A stretch of DNA of 64,000 nt from Calonectria ilicicola. Taxonomy: Eukaryota; Ascomycota; Sordariomycetes; Hypocreales; Nectriaceae. The number at the start of each line of letters is the position of its first letter. Position 1 is the first letter of the stretch. The stretch spans positions 1,736,001 to 1,800,000 of the forward strand of contig CP085826.1 in NCBI GenBank assembly GCA_020809705.1, in the 5' to 3' direction. The notes under the pieces were generated by a model. The model had not been told where the DNA came from. It ran no database searches and worked only from the letters and a program-made list of their open reading frames with translations. Positions 10,433 through 21,070 of the stretch are shown here, piece after piece. The position numbers and the translations under genes are program-made.

Positions 10433-11976
10433 ACAGTACCGTGGGACAATTCCGCGCCGTAATGATAAATCAACTATGCGAACTGCTTTAAATAGGAAAA
10501 TTAAAATGGAGTTAGGCCCGTGTGTGTCAAGTATGAATTATCTTGTCAAAGTGCCCTCTACCACGCAGCATTCTTGGACTAATCGAACTATTTTGCAAAG
10601 TGACCAATGACGAAGTAATGTGGAGTTGGGCGGAATCAGAGTGTAAAGCCAACTCTGTATCCATGTGTTGATTTGGCCATGTCAGGCGTTCCCTTCTAGG
10701 GTAGGCAGCTTCAGCACAACTGTTGAATGATTGGGTCTCTGAATCAATTCAAGAGCGCATTCAATAATTCCCTACAAAGATAAATAAATTAAAAAAAAAA
10801 ATCTTTTTTTCCCTTTTTCAAATATATTGTATTCTTTATCATCGAATCGATGTTTTAGTCGTAGTCGAGTTCTATGGCATAGAGGGTGGAGAGAGCATAT
10901 GCACAGTCTTTGAAGGTACAACGAATGTGCTCGTTCTTTCTTCCACAACTGTAAACTCATGATTATAAATCGTTCCGAAACTTCAATTTAGGACAAATTT
11001 AATCACGGAAATTACCTAATGATGAGAAATCAAGTCTGTTTAGCCTGACGAAAAAGTCCCAACTACCCTAGGCCCATGTTAGCAAAATAGCCTTTTGCTA
11101 GACGTCTCGACTAGCAATCCTTCACGAACGCTCGTGCACCGACAGCTTTATAGCGCCCTCAGCCCATTTTATCAGCATCTATCGGTTGTAGATTGGATGA
11201 CGACTCCTCAGCCCTATCCGGCAAAGGAGCTGTCATTTTCATTTGGTCTGGTACCACTGGCGATCCTTCACACTATGCAGTTCCACTCTTTGGTGCCTTC
11301 CAGCCATACATGTCCACGGCGTATAGCTAGTCGCGACACTGATCCGGGGCTGATGGGGCCCTGCCTTGATTGTGAAACGGGCAAACGCGAGCGTTTTGGG
11401 TTGCGGATCATTGGCGATCACGCAACTCCTCTCCGCTGGCTAAAACTCCATCAACGACAAGATAATGCAAAGAAGATACCAAAAAACGACAATAAAGCCA
11501 TAAATATGTAAAATTCTCTTTTCATATTATCCCTCTCTGCATATTTGCAAATTCTTCATCACTTGTCCCCCTCATTGCCAAGTGCCCCTAGCATCCGCCT
11601 CGTTGTTTCATCTTGGGCGCCCCATGAGAGATGGTGATCCCTGCATGTCGGGCGGCCGCTCCCGGGAAGCTGGGTCCCTTCGCTGCCGGTGGGAGATGAA
11701 GGGCGGCTGTCAGGACCTTCGCGATGCAGCGTCTGGTGGAGGCTGAATGCCAGCTGAAGCGGCGATGCGTACGGGGTCGCACCCAGTGTGGGACATATAT
11801 ACACTTGGATGCCATGTTTCGATTCACAGAAACATTCAGTATTACCATTTCAGTTCAGCTTCATTCCTTTCGTTTAGGTGCCTAGTTTTGCACTGTCCTT
11901 TCTTTGCAGCCAGTCTCGCAACAACACTCTTTTTCATCGCAGTCTATCATTCATTCAACTTTTTGAACAACTGAAA
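10433..11976. other. 1.5-kb gene-free spacer, presumed upstream region of the AA14 oxygenase
   Basis: No supported gene. A poly-A/T stretch lies at about 10785-10815. Nearer the oxygenase there is a TATATA run at 11796-11801, a plausible TATA region about 180 bp before the ATG. GGCTAA at 11438-11443 matches the core bound by the xylanase regulator Xyr1, and CCGGGG near 11343 matches the Cre1 consensus. Such short matches are expected by chance and are only suggestive. Confidence 0.35.
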
Positions 11977-13104
11977 ATGCTCTCCTCAGCTATTCTCCTC
12001 ACTCTCGCCGCCTCTGCACATGCCCATATTGCGTCTTGGAACGCGGGCATGTACTGCAAGGTAGATACATACCCGCTCGATCCGAGCTAACTGCACGTAA
12101 CTAAAATGCTAATACTTGTTATTTAGGGCGGCAACGACTCTTCCGTCGATAGCCCCAACACCAACCTCGCTGTCAACCCCCTCTATAACCTGACCAAGGA
12201 TGAATGGTGGATGCAGGCTGACCGCGGATGCAACCTCGTCCCTCCGCCCGACGGGGAGTTTCTCGAGCTTCCCGCCGGCAAGTCATTTATGACGGAGCTC
12301 GCTAATAACCGCGCCTTTACCACCCTCTCTTACAACGGCACCCTGACCACTGAGTGGCAGGATGGTAAGAACCGCTCCATGCCTTGGAGGGGTCCTGGAA
12401 ACCCAGCTGGTTGTCTCATGGATGGTGGTGATGGTTCTGGCGGCGAGCTGCACACTCGCAGCATTGAGTCTACTGGTGGTACTGCCTGGGCTATTTCATA
12501 CGAGAGTGATATTTCAAAGGTTAGCATGGATAACCTTGTTGTCTTTTCCGTACGCTACTAGTGAGTTGTCCTGCTTTGGATATCCAGCAACCTCGTATTC
12601 AGGATGCTAACAGATGATAGCTCTCCTTTCTTCCGCGAGACCTGGTACGATGTCCCGGCCGATATGCCTGAGTGCCCTGAAGAGGGTTGCTACTGCGCTT
12701 GGCTCTGGATTCCCGATGGCTGTAAGTCACAACCATAATACGAGCGCTAAACCATATCGACCCAGCTAACACCTTTGCAGGTGGCCAGCCCAACATGTAT
12801 ATGCAGAACCACCGCTGCAAGGTCACAGGCAGCACGTCCACCAAGAAGCTTGGTACTCCCAAGCCTCCCGCCTGGTGCCGACAGGAACCTAGCAAGTGCG
12901 TCGCTGGCCCCAAGCAGATGATGGCATGGAATCGTAAGTTGAACCCGAGGTGTTGAAGCATGTTCTCTCGGATGAGTTATCTAACCAGTTACTACAGAGG
13001 CTGAGGGCAACAATGTTGAGGCTCCCTCTGGCAAGAGTCCCACTTACAACATGAACATGGGCTTTTTCGACGGCGCTCAGGACGACATCTTTGCTGACGA
13101 GTAA
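11977..13104 (+). CDS. Secreted lytic polysaccharide monooxygenase-like protein, AA14 type
   Basis: Five exons: 11977-12060, 12127-12560, 12621-12721, 12781-12933 and 12998-13104 (introns of 66, 60, 59 and 64 nt); 292 aa. A 16-residue signal peptide ends in AHA, so the mature protein begins with His17 ([11 protein letters not shown]), the N-terminal His required for the copper histidine brace. His137 in ELHTRS, just before [10 protein letters not shown], aligns with the second brace His region of AA14. Other AA14 features are the WWMQADRG segment, [38 protein letters not shown] and the terminal [11 protein letters not shown]. Characterised AA14 enzymes oxidise xylan on cellulose; substrate here is unknown. 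The first donor, GTAGAT, is non-consensus but keeps the frame. Many Cys pairs fit an extracellular enzyme. Confidence 0.85.
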
Positions 13105-14100
13105 TTTTCGACCCGAGGATTAGATAGAGCTATGGGAAAAGAGCGGGGACAGTGAAGGGTAAATTCAGATTTGTACTACTATCGAGCCTGCATCCTTCTG
13201 GAGGGATTGGCAGTCTCGTTCTTCTTCTTTAGACACCGAGGCTGGTTTTCAATTTACAACCGATGGCCGGGTATTTTGGGTGTGGTGTATTGGCAAAAAT
13301 CGCCGTGAATTACTTAAACTGTCAACTAATGGTTGACTGCCATTTGTCGCAAGGCAACTCCAATGTCTAGCACTCGGCTCCCAGTTGCCGCAATCCTGGG
13401 AGGTTGCGCCATACATCCAACTCGGTGGAATCCTTCAAGCCCTACGGAGTCGCAGAATTGTGTCGCATTTGCCGCAACACGAACAGAGCGATTCCGTAAA
13501 AACGGCCCAAATGGGCTGCAAAACGGCGCGCCGCCAATGAGAAAAAGGCCTGGCCAATTTTCGCTCCTCGCTGCTGCATCGCCCCTCGCGACGCGAATTC
13601 CGCGAGGCGCAGTGGGGGGGCTCGACCAGTTTCAGCGAGTGACAGTGCTACTCGCTGGCTCGTTCAGGCGCCAGTCAGACGCCCGTCCCAGCGCATGTCA
13701 GCGGCAAACCGGAGCCGAACGACGCTTATGTTGTGCTTATCTAATTGGCGATCCGATGCTCCGGTCCGTATCGGCCGAGTGAATACACCATTCTCGGCAT
13801 TTTCATTCAGCGTGCTGCAGCGCACCGGGAGAATTGCAATGCGTGAGCAGTAGTAAATTTAGTATAAGTAGATGGGCTGGATGCAGAAAATGGAAAGGAA
13901 GAAACAGACAGAACAATTCAAATAATCAATACTCACACACTCCAACAACACATTCCTCACACACTCCAAAAGCACTCCAGCTCTCAGCAGCCGAAGTAAC
14001 ACTTACTCAGCCACCAACATCGAGTACTCTGACAACACCAACGTCAACGCTGACGACAAGCCTCACAACACCATTCAATCCCATCACCAACTCTTCAAAA
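13105..14100. other. Upstream region and leader of the FAD monooxygenase
   Basis: GC-rich around 13500-13780. A reverse CCAAT box (ATTGG) is at 13744-13748, and CCGGAG (13709-13714) and CTCCGG (13759-13764) form an inverted pair that could bind a zinc-cluster regulator. The last 150 bp form a CA-rich leader, common in fungal mRNAs. No separate gene supported. Confidence 0.35.
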
Positions 14101-15312
14101 ATGGCTGCCCCCAACACCACTGCAATCATTGGCGCTGGCCTTTCCGGCCTCGCTCTGGCCCTTGCCTTGCACAAGCAAAACATCCCCGCCGTCCTGTACG
14201 AGACCCAGGATGCTCCCCTAGACATTGGCGGCGCCATCATGCTCTCGCCCAACGCTCTGCGCATCCTGGACAAGATTGACGTCTACGAGCCCCTCAAGGC
14301 CCGCAGCTTCGAGTTTGAGAAGCTCTACTTCCGCTCCGAGACCGACGAGCTCGCCGACGTCTTCGAGTTTGGCAACGCCGAAAAATACGGTTACGGCGCC
14401 CTCCGCGTCTATCGCTACGAACTTATAAATATCCTGTTGGATCTTGTCAAGAAGGCTGGCGTCGAGATCCACTACGGAAAGAAGTTTGAAAAGGTCCTCA
14501 GCGAGACCGAAGACGGCGTCACCTGGCAGTTTGACGATGGCACCACCGGCTCCGCCTCCGTCCTTGTCGGCGCCGATGGTATCCACTCCCGGGTCCGACA
14601 GTACCTCTACCCCGGCCTTGTCGCCAAGTTCACCAACATGCTCGGCATCACGGCCGCCGTCCCCACCGCCCAGCTCAAGGTCGGCCCCGAGTACAAGCTC
14701 CCTGTCACCCTCATGAACAGCAAGCACGGCGCCTTTGTCATCGCCGAGCAGCTTGTAGACGGCTCTGAAGTCCTGATCGGCAAGCAGTACAAATTCGACG
14801 GTCCCGAGCCCGACCGCGAGGGCTGGAAGAAGCTCAGCGCTGACAAACAGTGGGCCGCTGACTTCCTTCGCAGCGGCCACGAGGACTTTCATCCGATTGT
14901 GAGCAACGCCACCTCGGATGTGCCAGCAAAGAGGGTCAACATCTGGCCTTTTTACTTGCTCCCTAAGCTCGACACTTGGGCCTCAGACGAGCACGCTCGC
15001 GTCGTCATCCTCGGTGACGCCGCACATGCTATCCCGCCGACTGCCGGCCAGGGTGTCAACCAAGCCTTTGAGGATGTATATATCCTCTCAGGTGTTCTAG
15101 GCAGACTGGGCAGCGAGAGCTCAGACAAGGTTAGGAGCTCGCTCAAGAACTGGCAGAACGTTCGCCAAGGTCGCATCAACAAGATCCTTGAACTGAACGA
15201 TCACATCAACAAGCGACGCATGCCTTCTAAAGAAAAGATTGACATGGCGCCTTTTGACGTCGAGTGGCTGTATGGCGCCGACTTTGACAAGATGATTGAC
15301 GAGTGTGTTTAA
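14101..15312 (+). CDS. FAD-dependent monooxygenase (salicylate hydroxylase/UbiH-like, group A)
   Basis: Intronless, 403 aa, with codon use markedly richer in C/G at third positions than the accessory genes that follow. The N-terminal Rossmann motif GAGLSGLALALAL is at about 10-22, followed by a YE acid at the end of beta 2. The DG motif is VGADGIHSRVR and the second FAD motif is VILGDAAHAIPPTAGQGVNQAFED. These three define group A flavoprotein monooxygenases that hydroxylate small aromatic or related substrates with NAD(P)H. The ATG at 14101 has a good context (CAAAAATGGC) directly before the FAD motif. The frame stays open upstream to an ATG at 13834, but that extension is low-complexity Thr/Ser/Pro and is probably leader. 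No biosynthetic partners lie alongside, so the substrate is not inferable. Confidence 0.88.
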   Translation: MAAPNTTAIIGAGLSGLALALALHKQNIPAVLYETQDAPLDIGGAIMLSPNALRILDKIDVYEPLKARSFEFEKLYFRSETDELADVFEFGNAEKYGYGALRVYRYELINILLDLVKKAGVEIHYGKKFEKVLSETEDGVTWQFDDGTTGSASVLVGADGIHSRVRQYLYPGLVAKFTNMLGITAAVPTAQLKVGPEYKLPVTLMNSKHGAFVIAEQLVDGSEVLIGKQYKFDGPEPDREGWKKLSADKQWAADFLRSGHEDFHPIVSNATSDVPAKRVNIWPFYLLPKLDTWASDEHARVVILGDAAHAIPPTAGQGVNQAFEDVYILSGVLGRLGSESSDKVRSSLKNWQNVRQGRINKILELNDHINKRRMPSKEKIDMAPFDVEWLYGADFDKMIDECV

Positions 15313-16136
15313 ACATGGGCGATGAGTTATGAGGATAGTTGAGATTTTAATTTGTAGCGAGTTGCTTTTTATGAACTATTTGAGTTGAAATCAATGTATT
15401 ACCCAAATTAGTCTGCTTTTCAAACTTTTCTTGTTGACAATTTTGATTGCCAGTATCATTAAATAAACTCACATGTTCTACATGAGATGATTATGGTGGG
15501 GGTAGTGCTTCATGATACTTGTAACATTATTTCTAGATGGATCTTGACCGCTGCTATAGTCGGCGTCCGTGAAGTACTCCCATAGATACTTGACCACCAG
15601 TAAGACCTTTTGCAAGGATGAGTTAGGCGTGTAGCTGTAGCGATAGGCTTTTCTACAGGCACAAGAACGTTGCAAGACGTGTTAGTGAGGAGCCAAACTT
15701 GATACCAATTACTGATACCAACCGTGCATTATTTTGCGAAATACAGAAGTAGGGAAATTTAACCGAGCACTTACTTCAATTCTAATCTACAGGGTGTAGA
15801 GCTAAAGATCTATTGTGAAATAAAAAGCAATGGCAATGTTTGCTTGCAGTCAAAAATAAAATGGCACTAGATTTATGAGAAAATGTAGAAATGGGTCACA
15901 CTTGGATAATAGAACACTTAGGCTACACGCCGCTTTGAGCTCTCTAATGTCTATGCAAATCTTCAGGGTGGTGAAAAAAACACATATTTTATTGCTCCCA
16001 GGCTCTCTTTCAAAGGTTGGGTGATATCTAGACGGTTGAGTTTGGCTATTTTCGTAGTGCATGATGAACAGAGGAAGCCCCAACGAGTGAAAAATGGCTG
16101 AATAGATATTCAAATGAATCAAAGTTAGAAGAAGTA
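15313..16136. other. AT-rich intergenic between converging genes
   Basis: Separates the FAD monooxygenase 3' end from the NLR 3' end and marks a fall in GC at the left border of the accessory block. No gene or repeat recognised. Confidence 0.4.
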
Positions 16137-19100
16137 TCATTCAGGGGCATTTATCATCCGTCTCTCATATATTTCTAGTAGTTCAGCAATATATAGGTAT
16201 CCATGAACAGTTGCAACTTGACAAGCAGTCAGGCCCTCATCATTGATCACGCTCGCGTCAGCTATCCCCGTATCGAGGAGTAATTTTACAATACCCGCAT
16301 GGCCACTTGCAGAAGCGAGAAGTAGGGGCGTATTTCCTCTCCACCTAACATTTATGTCGGCCTTCTCAGTCCTAATCAATAGCTCAACAATGATTTCATG
16401 GCCGTTGTAAACAGCTTGGAATAACGGAGTTCCATTACCATAATTGGAATCTATGGTGACATCCTGGGTCTTGAGGAGCAGCCTGACAATATCGATATGG
16501 CCCAGTTTAACAGCAACACTTAAGGGAGTGTCGCCTTGGAGAGGGCAAGTGTAATTGACATCGGCCTTTCCAGTCTCAAGTAATAGCTTAACAATATCGA
16601 TATGACCCAGTTTAACAGCAGCACTTAACGGACTATCGCCTTGGCAAGGGTAGTTTACATTGGTCTTCCTAGTGTAGAGCAATAGCGCAACCATTTCTAT
16701 ATTCTCATTGTGAATCGCTCGAAGTAATGGAGTCAGGCCATTGTGAGACATATTGATGGGGAAATCATCAGTCCCGAGGAACAAAAAAACCATAGGCATA
16801 TCGCCTTTCTCTATAGCAATGCACAACGCTTTTGCTTCTTGATAGGAAATATTCGTCTTAACGTTGCTCGACTCGGATGATAGCCCGGAAGAGTCCCCAC
16901 AGCTGCCACATACAGCTTCGCACGAAGAAGACCCAGAATAACCACCAGAGTTTTTGATTGCATGTGTAACACCGAGAAGAAGTTTGGCAATGGCTATATG
17001 ACCCTTTTCGGCGGCGATGCATAACGGCGTTAGCCCAGCCTCGGGAGCTAGATTGGGGTCAACTCCCGGAATTGACAACAATTGCCTCACCATTTCTATG
17101 TTACCCGCAGTAGTGGCTAGCCCAAGGGCTGTAGGGCTATAGATTCCATGAGCATTGGCGTCAATATTTCCCGTAGAAAGTAGGAACTTTACAACGTCAT
17201 AGTGGTGATTCTGCATGGCGTGTAATAGAGATGTACGCCCAAAGTTGTCTTTGGAATCTGGGTTTGCTTTACCAGAGTCAAGAAGAAGTTGAACAATTTC
17301 TTTGTGCCCATTAGCTGAGGCTACTAACAGCGGTGTTTCCCCTTGTTTATTTCGCGTTTCGATATCAACTCTCTTGTTTTGGAGAAGATAGTGGAAAATT
17401 AGAGAGTCTCCATACGCTGCAAATATATGAGAAGTATCCGAATTGACACCAGATATTTTGAAGTTCTTGACAACTCTATCGCTGTGACATTTCTGGTTGT
17501 GATTTTCGCGTAGAGGAGACAAGGTCATTGCTATGGCTTCTCGGATTACTCGAATCACGTCATAACTCATGTAAGCTGTAGCAGCCAGGAATGGGAACTT
17601 GAACGTTTGCTCCTCAGAATCAAACCATGACAGTATTGATGGGTGGAATTTGATGAGGTTTGGAGTGTTGGCCGTTGCAAGTACATAAGAAAGACTTGCT
17701 TTCGGTGTTAGTAAGTAATCTTCTTCGACCTCTGCTTCATCAAATATATTTTTAAGTTTAACCCAAGTTCCAATATGAAAACTCTCAAGGAACTCCCTTT
17801 GGGAAATATCATACGCACCAGCTGCATCAGCATGGTACAAAACATGACATAGAGAATATCTTAGAAATGGGAAACCGTTTCTGCAAACTTCATCAAAAGG
17901 CTCCATTTCCTCTCGAATTTGCTCCTTCCAGAGCCCCGAAGGAATTTCCCCAAGCCCGATGTAGTTAACAACGTCCACTCTATCATAATAAGTGAGACAG
18001 TATTGTTTAAGTTTCTCGTGGCTTTGCCCAGCTATTTGTGAAGATAGATGTGGCCAAATTTCCAGCAAACCATTATCTTTAAGAAGAAAATCAATGACTG
18101 ACTCGTGGATGAATTGGACTATTGGCCGATGTGATTTTGTGATGTCTGCCAAGCCGTTTGATGAATTGAGAATGAATCTCTTTATATCATCCATGGTGAC
18201 CACATAAGGGTCCCATGCGGATAATGCATTTGGGTCAACACCGGAAAGCACTGCAAAATAGAACTCCTCCGGTTTGAGCGGTGTCTTTGCAAATAGAATC
18301 CACTGGAGGCAGATGAGCAATTCATTCCTATGTTGACTATCACGAGTCAAAATACTGTGGAAGAGTTTATGCAAATCTTCCGGGATTTCTCTCAACCGTT
18401 GCTGAAGCGCATATATTCGGCCGCTATCAAATTCTTTATTCAAGATGCCGACAACTAGGACCACCCACATGAAAACGCCAGAAGCTTTTTGTCGAAGCTC
18501 ACAACGTATATCTTCAGCTAATTTGCTGTGCCCAATCTTCAACTCACAGTCCACATAATTGTTAATATCTTCGTCATGTCCGACTTGACGTTCAAGAACT
18601 AGACTCAAACCGCACTTGACGGTAATGTGCGGATAGTGCCTACTCGAGAAGCAAACGAATAGTTTATATCCAAGCGAAGTAGCCAGTTCCATCAAATTCT
18701 CAAAGAATGAGATCATATCGCGAATTTGAGGTTCATAGCATTCATCCAGGGCATCAATGAAACAAACTAGTGGTGAATGACCACTGTGGCCCAATATCTT
18801 GATGGCTTTTTCGAACAAGGTCTTGAGTGGTTCAACAGTCCAGTTATTCTTGTCTATATTCGACGCAGCTACCCCCAGGCAGCTGAAAATATCACATAGA
18901 TCTGGGTATTGCTTGAGAAGCTGGAAGAGAAGCGAGCGGTACATGCCCACTGTGGATCGTTCTAGTTCAGTTCCTCGGGCATTGAAGAAGAAATAGATTA
19001 TTGTCATGTCATCCATGGTATTTCTCGCATTAGATAGAGCGAATTTCATCAGCGTTGACTTGCCGGTTCCAGGATGACCCTTGATCCATAGAAAGCCTTG

Positions 19101-20364
19101 GTGAGTGGGTAAACAGGCAGGATCTAGCCAGCTCAGATATTTCTCATCTTGAAGCAGCCAAGAACAAGTCTTAGCATGCGCATTTGTAATGGTCATGTGT
19201 CGAGAATCCAGTTGTTCGAAATTTAGTGACTCAAAGAGAAATTGGCTTTGTCCTTTGCTGAGGACTATGCTGTTTGAGTTGCGTTCAGATTTCCGAGCGT
19301 TACGAGAAGTAATCTTATCAAGAGCAGCTGTAACCTTCTTGAATTCATTGTCATCTAGGCCTGAAAATCGAGACATTCCCATGTGATCACGACCAATATG
19401 CTCGGTGGTTTCAACAGTGGGGATATTCAGATAGGACGAGGAATCCTCAACAACCTATCAATGAATTAGCAAAGTTTAGTAGTAATACAGATATCCATAC
19501 CTTTTGGCCCGAAAGGATTTTGATACCGTATTGCTCTTGGAAGGAATGAATGATCCATTTACGCCGTTCGGCCATTGGTCCAAACACGTCTCGTAGTTCT
19601 CTGAGCCTCTCTGCATTTGGGAGTAGTGAATCGACAATCTGTTGATTGGCAGAATAACCGGCGGCTTTGAACAGTTTCTCGGCGACGTGTAGTAATGCCC
19701 CGCGAGGATCGGCGCCAGCGTGTGGAGTGCCCAAGAAGATGATCCCGGTTGTCGATAAGAAGACGTTGTGTAGTTCCGTTTGGGTATAATAACAGCTATC
19801 GGATCTTCTCAGTAATTCCTTCACAACAATCCCGCCTAGACTATGGGCAATGAATATCAATGGTCTGTCTGGGTCCTTCCGACGCTCTGACTCCAGTGCC
19901 ACCAAAAAGTCATTCGCAATATCGTATATTGTATGTGTGCTCACAGGGGGGCCGGACCAGTGTTGAATCTTCGAATCGTAGCCATAGGTCAATATTCGAG
20001 CACTTGGGACAACCTGCGGTAGCAGATCCCGCGGCCAGAAGACGGGGATTGTTTGGGATGTCGGTCGTCTGCCTTTCAGTCTGGACAGGGAACTTAGTCT
20101 TGAGGCTTTGGGTGGTGGTTCGACGACGGTCGCATCGTCATGTTGGGCTGTCTCTTCCTTCTTGTATGTCCATGTTCGCTCCGGATGGCCTTTGAAACCG
20201 TGAGCGAAAACAATACTGCGTCTGTTAATCTTGGATCCAAGGTTGAGGTTCGAAATGTCATACTCCACGGATGGTTCATCAGGATTGGCGATGACGGTTA
20301 ATCCAGTTGCAGGGACTGGGGGAGATTTTTCAACTGGAGCCGACCGTTTCATTGTCTTGGTCAC
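16137..20364 (-). CDS. Fungal NOD-like receptor: SesB-like esterase - NACHT - ankyrin repeats
   Basis: Two exons, 19501-20364 and 16137-19454 (minus), with a 46-nt phase-0 intron (GTATGG...TTGATAG); 1393 aa. Exon 1 encodes an alpha/beta hydrolase of the SesB type: VFAHGFKGHPERTW near 52-65, FWPRDLLP, ARILTYGYDS, nucleophile Ser175 in FIAHSLGGIVVKELL, and FLGTPHAGAD near 211-219. Exon 2 holds the nucleotide-binding domain with Walker A GHPGTGKS (414-421) and Walker B VCFIDALDE (about 518-526). A winged-helix/linker region follows, and about eleven ankyrin repeats fill residues 980-1385, interrupted by a Ser/Cys/Gly-rich insert. Family knowledge: such NLRs trigger heterokaryon-incompatibility or defence cell death, with the hydrolase as effector and repeats as sensor. 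All key motifs are intact. It lies head to head with a HET gene. Confidence 0.9.
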
Positions 20365-21070
20365 TGGGCGAGAGTTCGAGCACGCAGGTGGCAGAACGGT
20401 ATCAAAATTGTGAGTTTGTAGGAAGATACGCCGATGGCCAGGTAATGGAATGGGGTTGACCGCACGTTGGCAAAACGGAAACCCATAGAATACGTGTGGT
20501 CAAGATTTGAGTCGATGGTGTGAAGGGTGAGAATCGTGGGGCGCGTGTCTGCCCAACGAGGCAACATTTGCAGCATGCATAAGGTCGTGTTGTGGTTCGC
20601 CCCAAAATAGCCAGTGCATTTTCAGCCATTCAGCCCACCAAGTTCCCTCTGATCAAGAACGCATCATTACCGTGAAAGAGCTGTATGCATGTATGTGCAG
20701 TAGGAGAGAAAAAGAAAATCACAACCCGTATGAAATGCCATCCTAGGTATTTTTAATCAAGGACCAAAGACTTTCAAGATTGAAACATGGGGTATTCTCA
20801 CAACTAGTCGGCGGACTACTGGAGGATGATTGGGTGTAATGAGGCGTTGATCATGTTATGTCCCACCTGCCATACGCGCTTACGGTGGAGCGCATTGGAG
20901 GGGAGCGAAAGTGCTGCCTTCGGCCCCATGATGCATGAATTGCTCTTTATTGCAAAATTTTAGTAACTCTAAAACTAAATCAGCACTCCGATAAATAGAG
21001 CTGACTGTCGCTACCACCTGACCGACCACCATCATTACGTGAAGCTGAGTGAGCGGTTTTAGGCCCAATA
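20365..21070. promoter_or_regulatory. Divergent intergenic region between the NLR and the HET gene
   Basis: About 700 bp separate the two start codons, so both genes may share control elements. No clear TATA element, repeat or RNA was recognised. Confidence 0.4.

Noticed and set aside
11095..11511. Plus-strand open frame of 138 codons in the spacer before the AA14 gene
   Set aside because: No similarity, no codon bias, no secretory or domain signal.
13333..13782. Open frame of 149 codons upstream of the FAD monooxygenase
   Set aside because: Arg/Ala/Pro-rich composition typical of GC-rich non-coding DNA, no motif, poor start context; the region looks like promoter.
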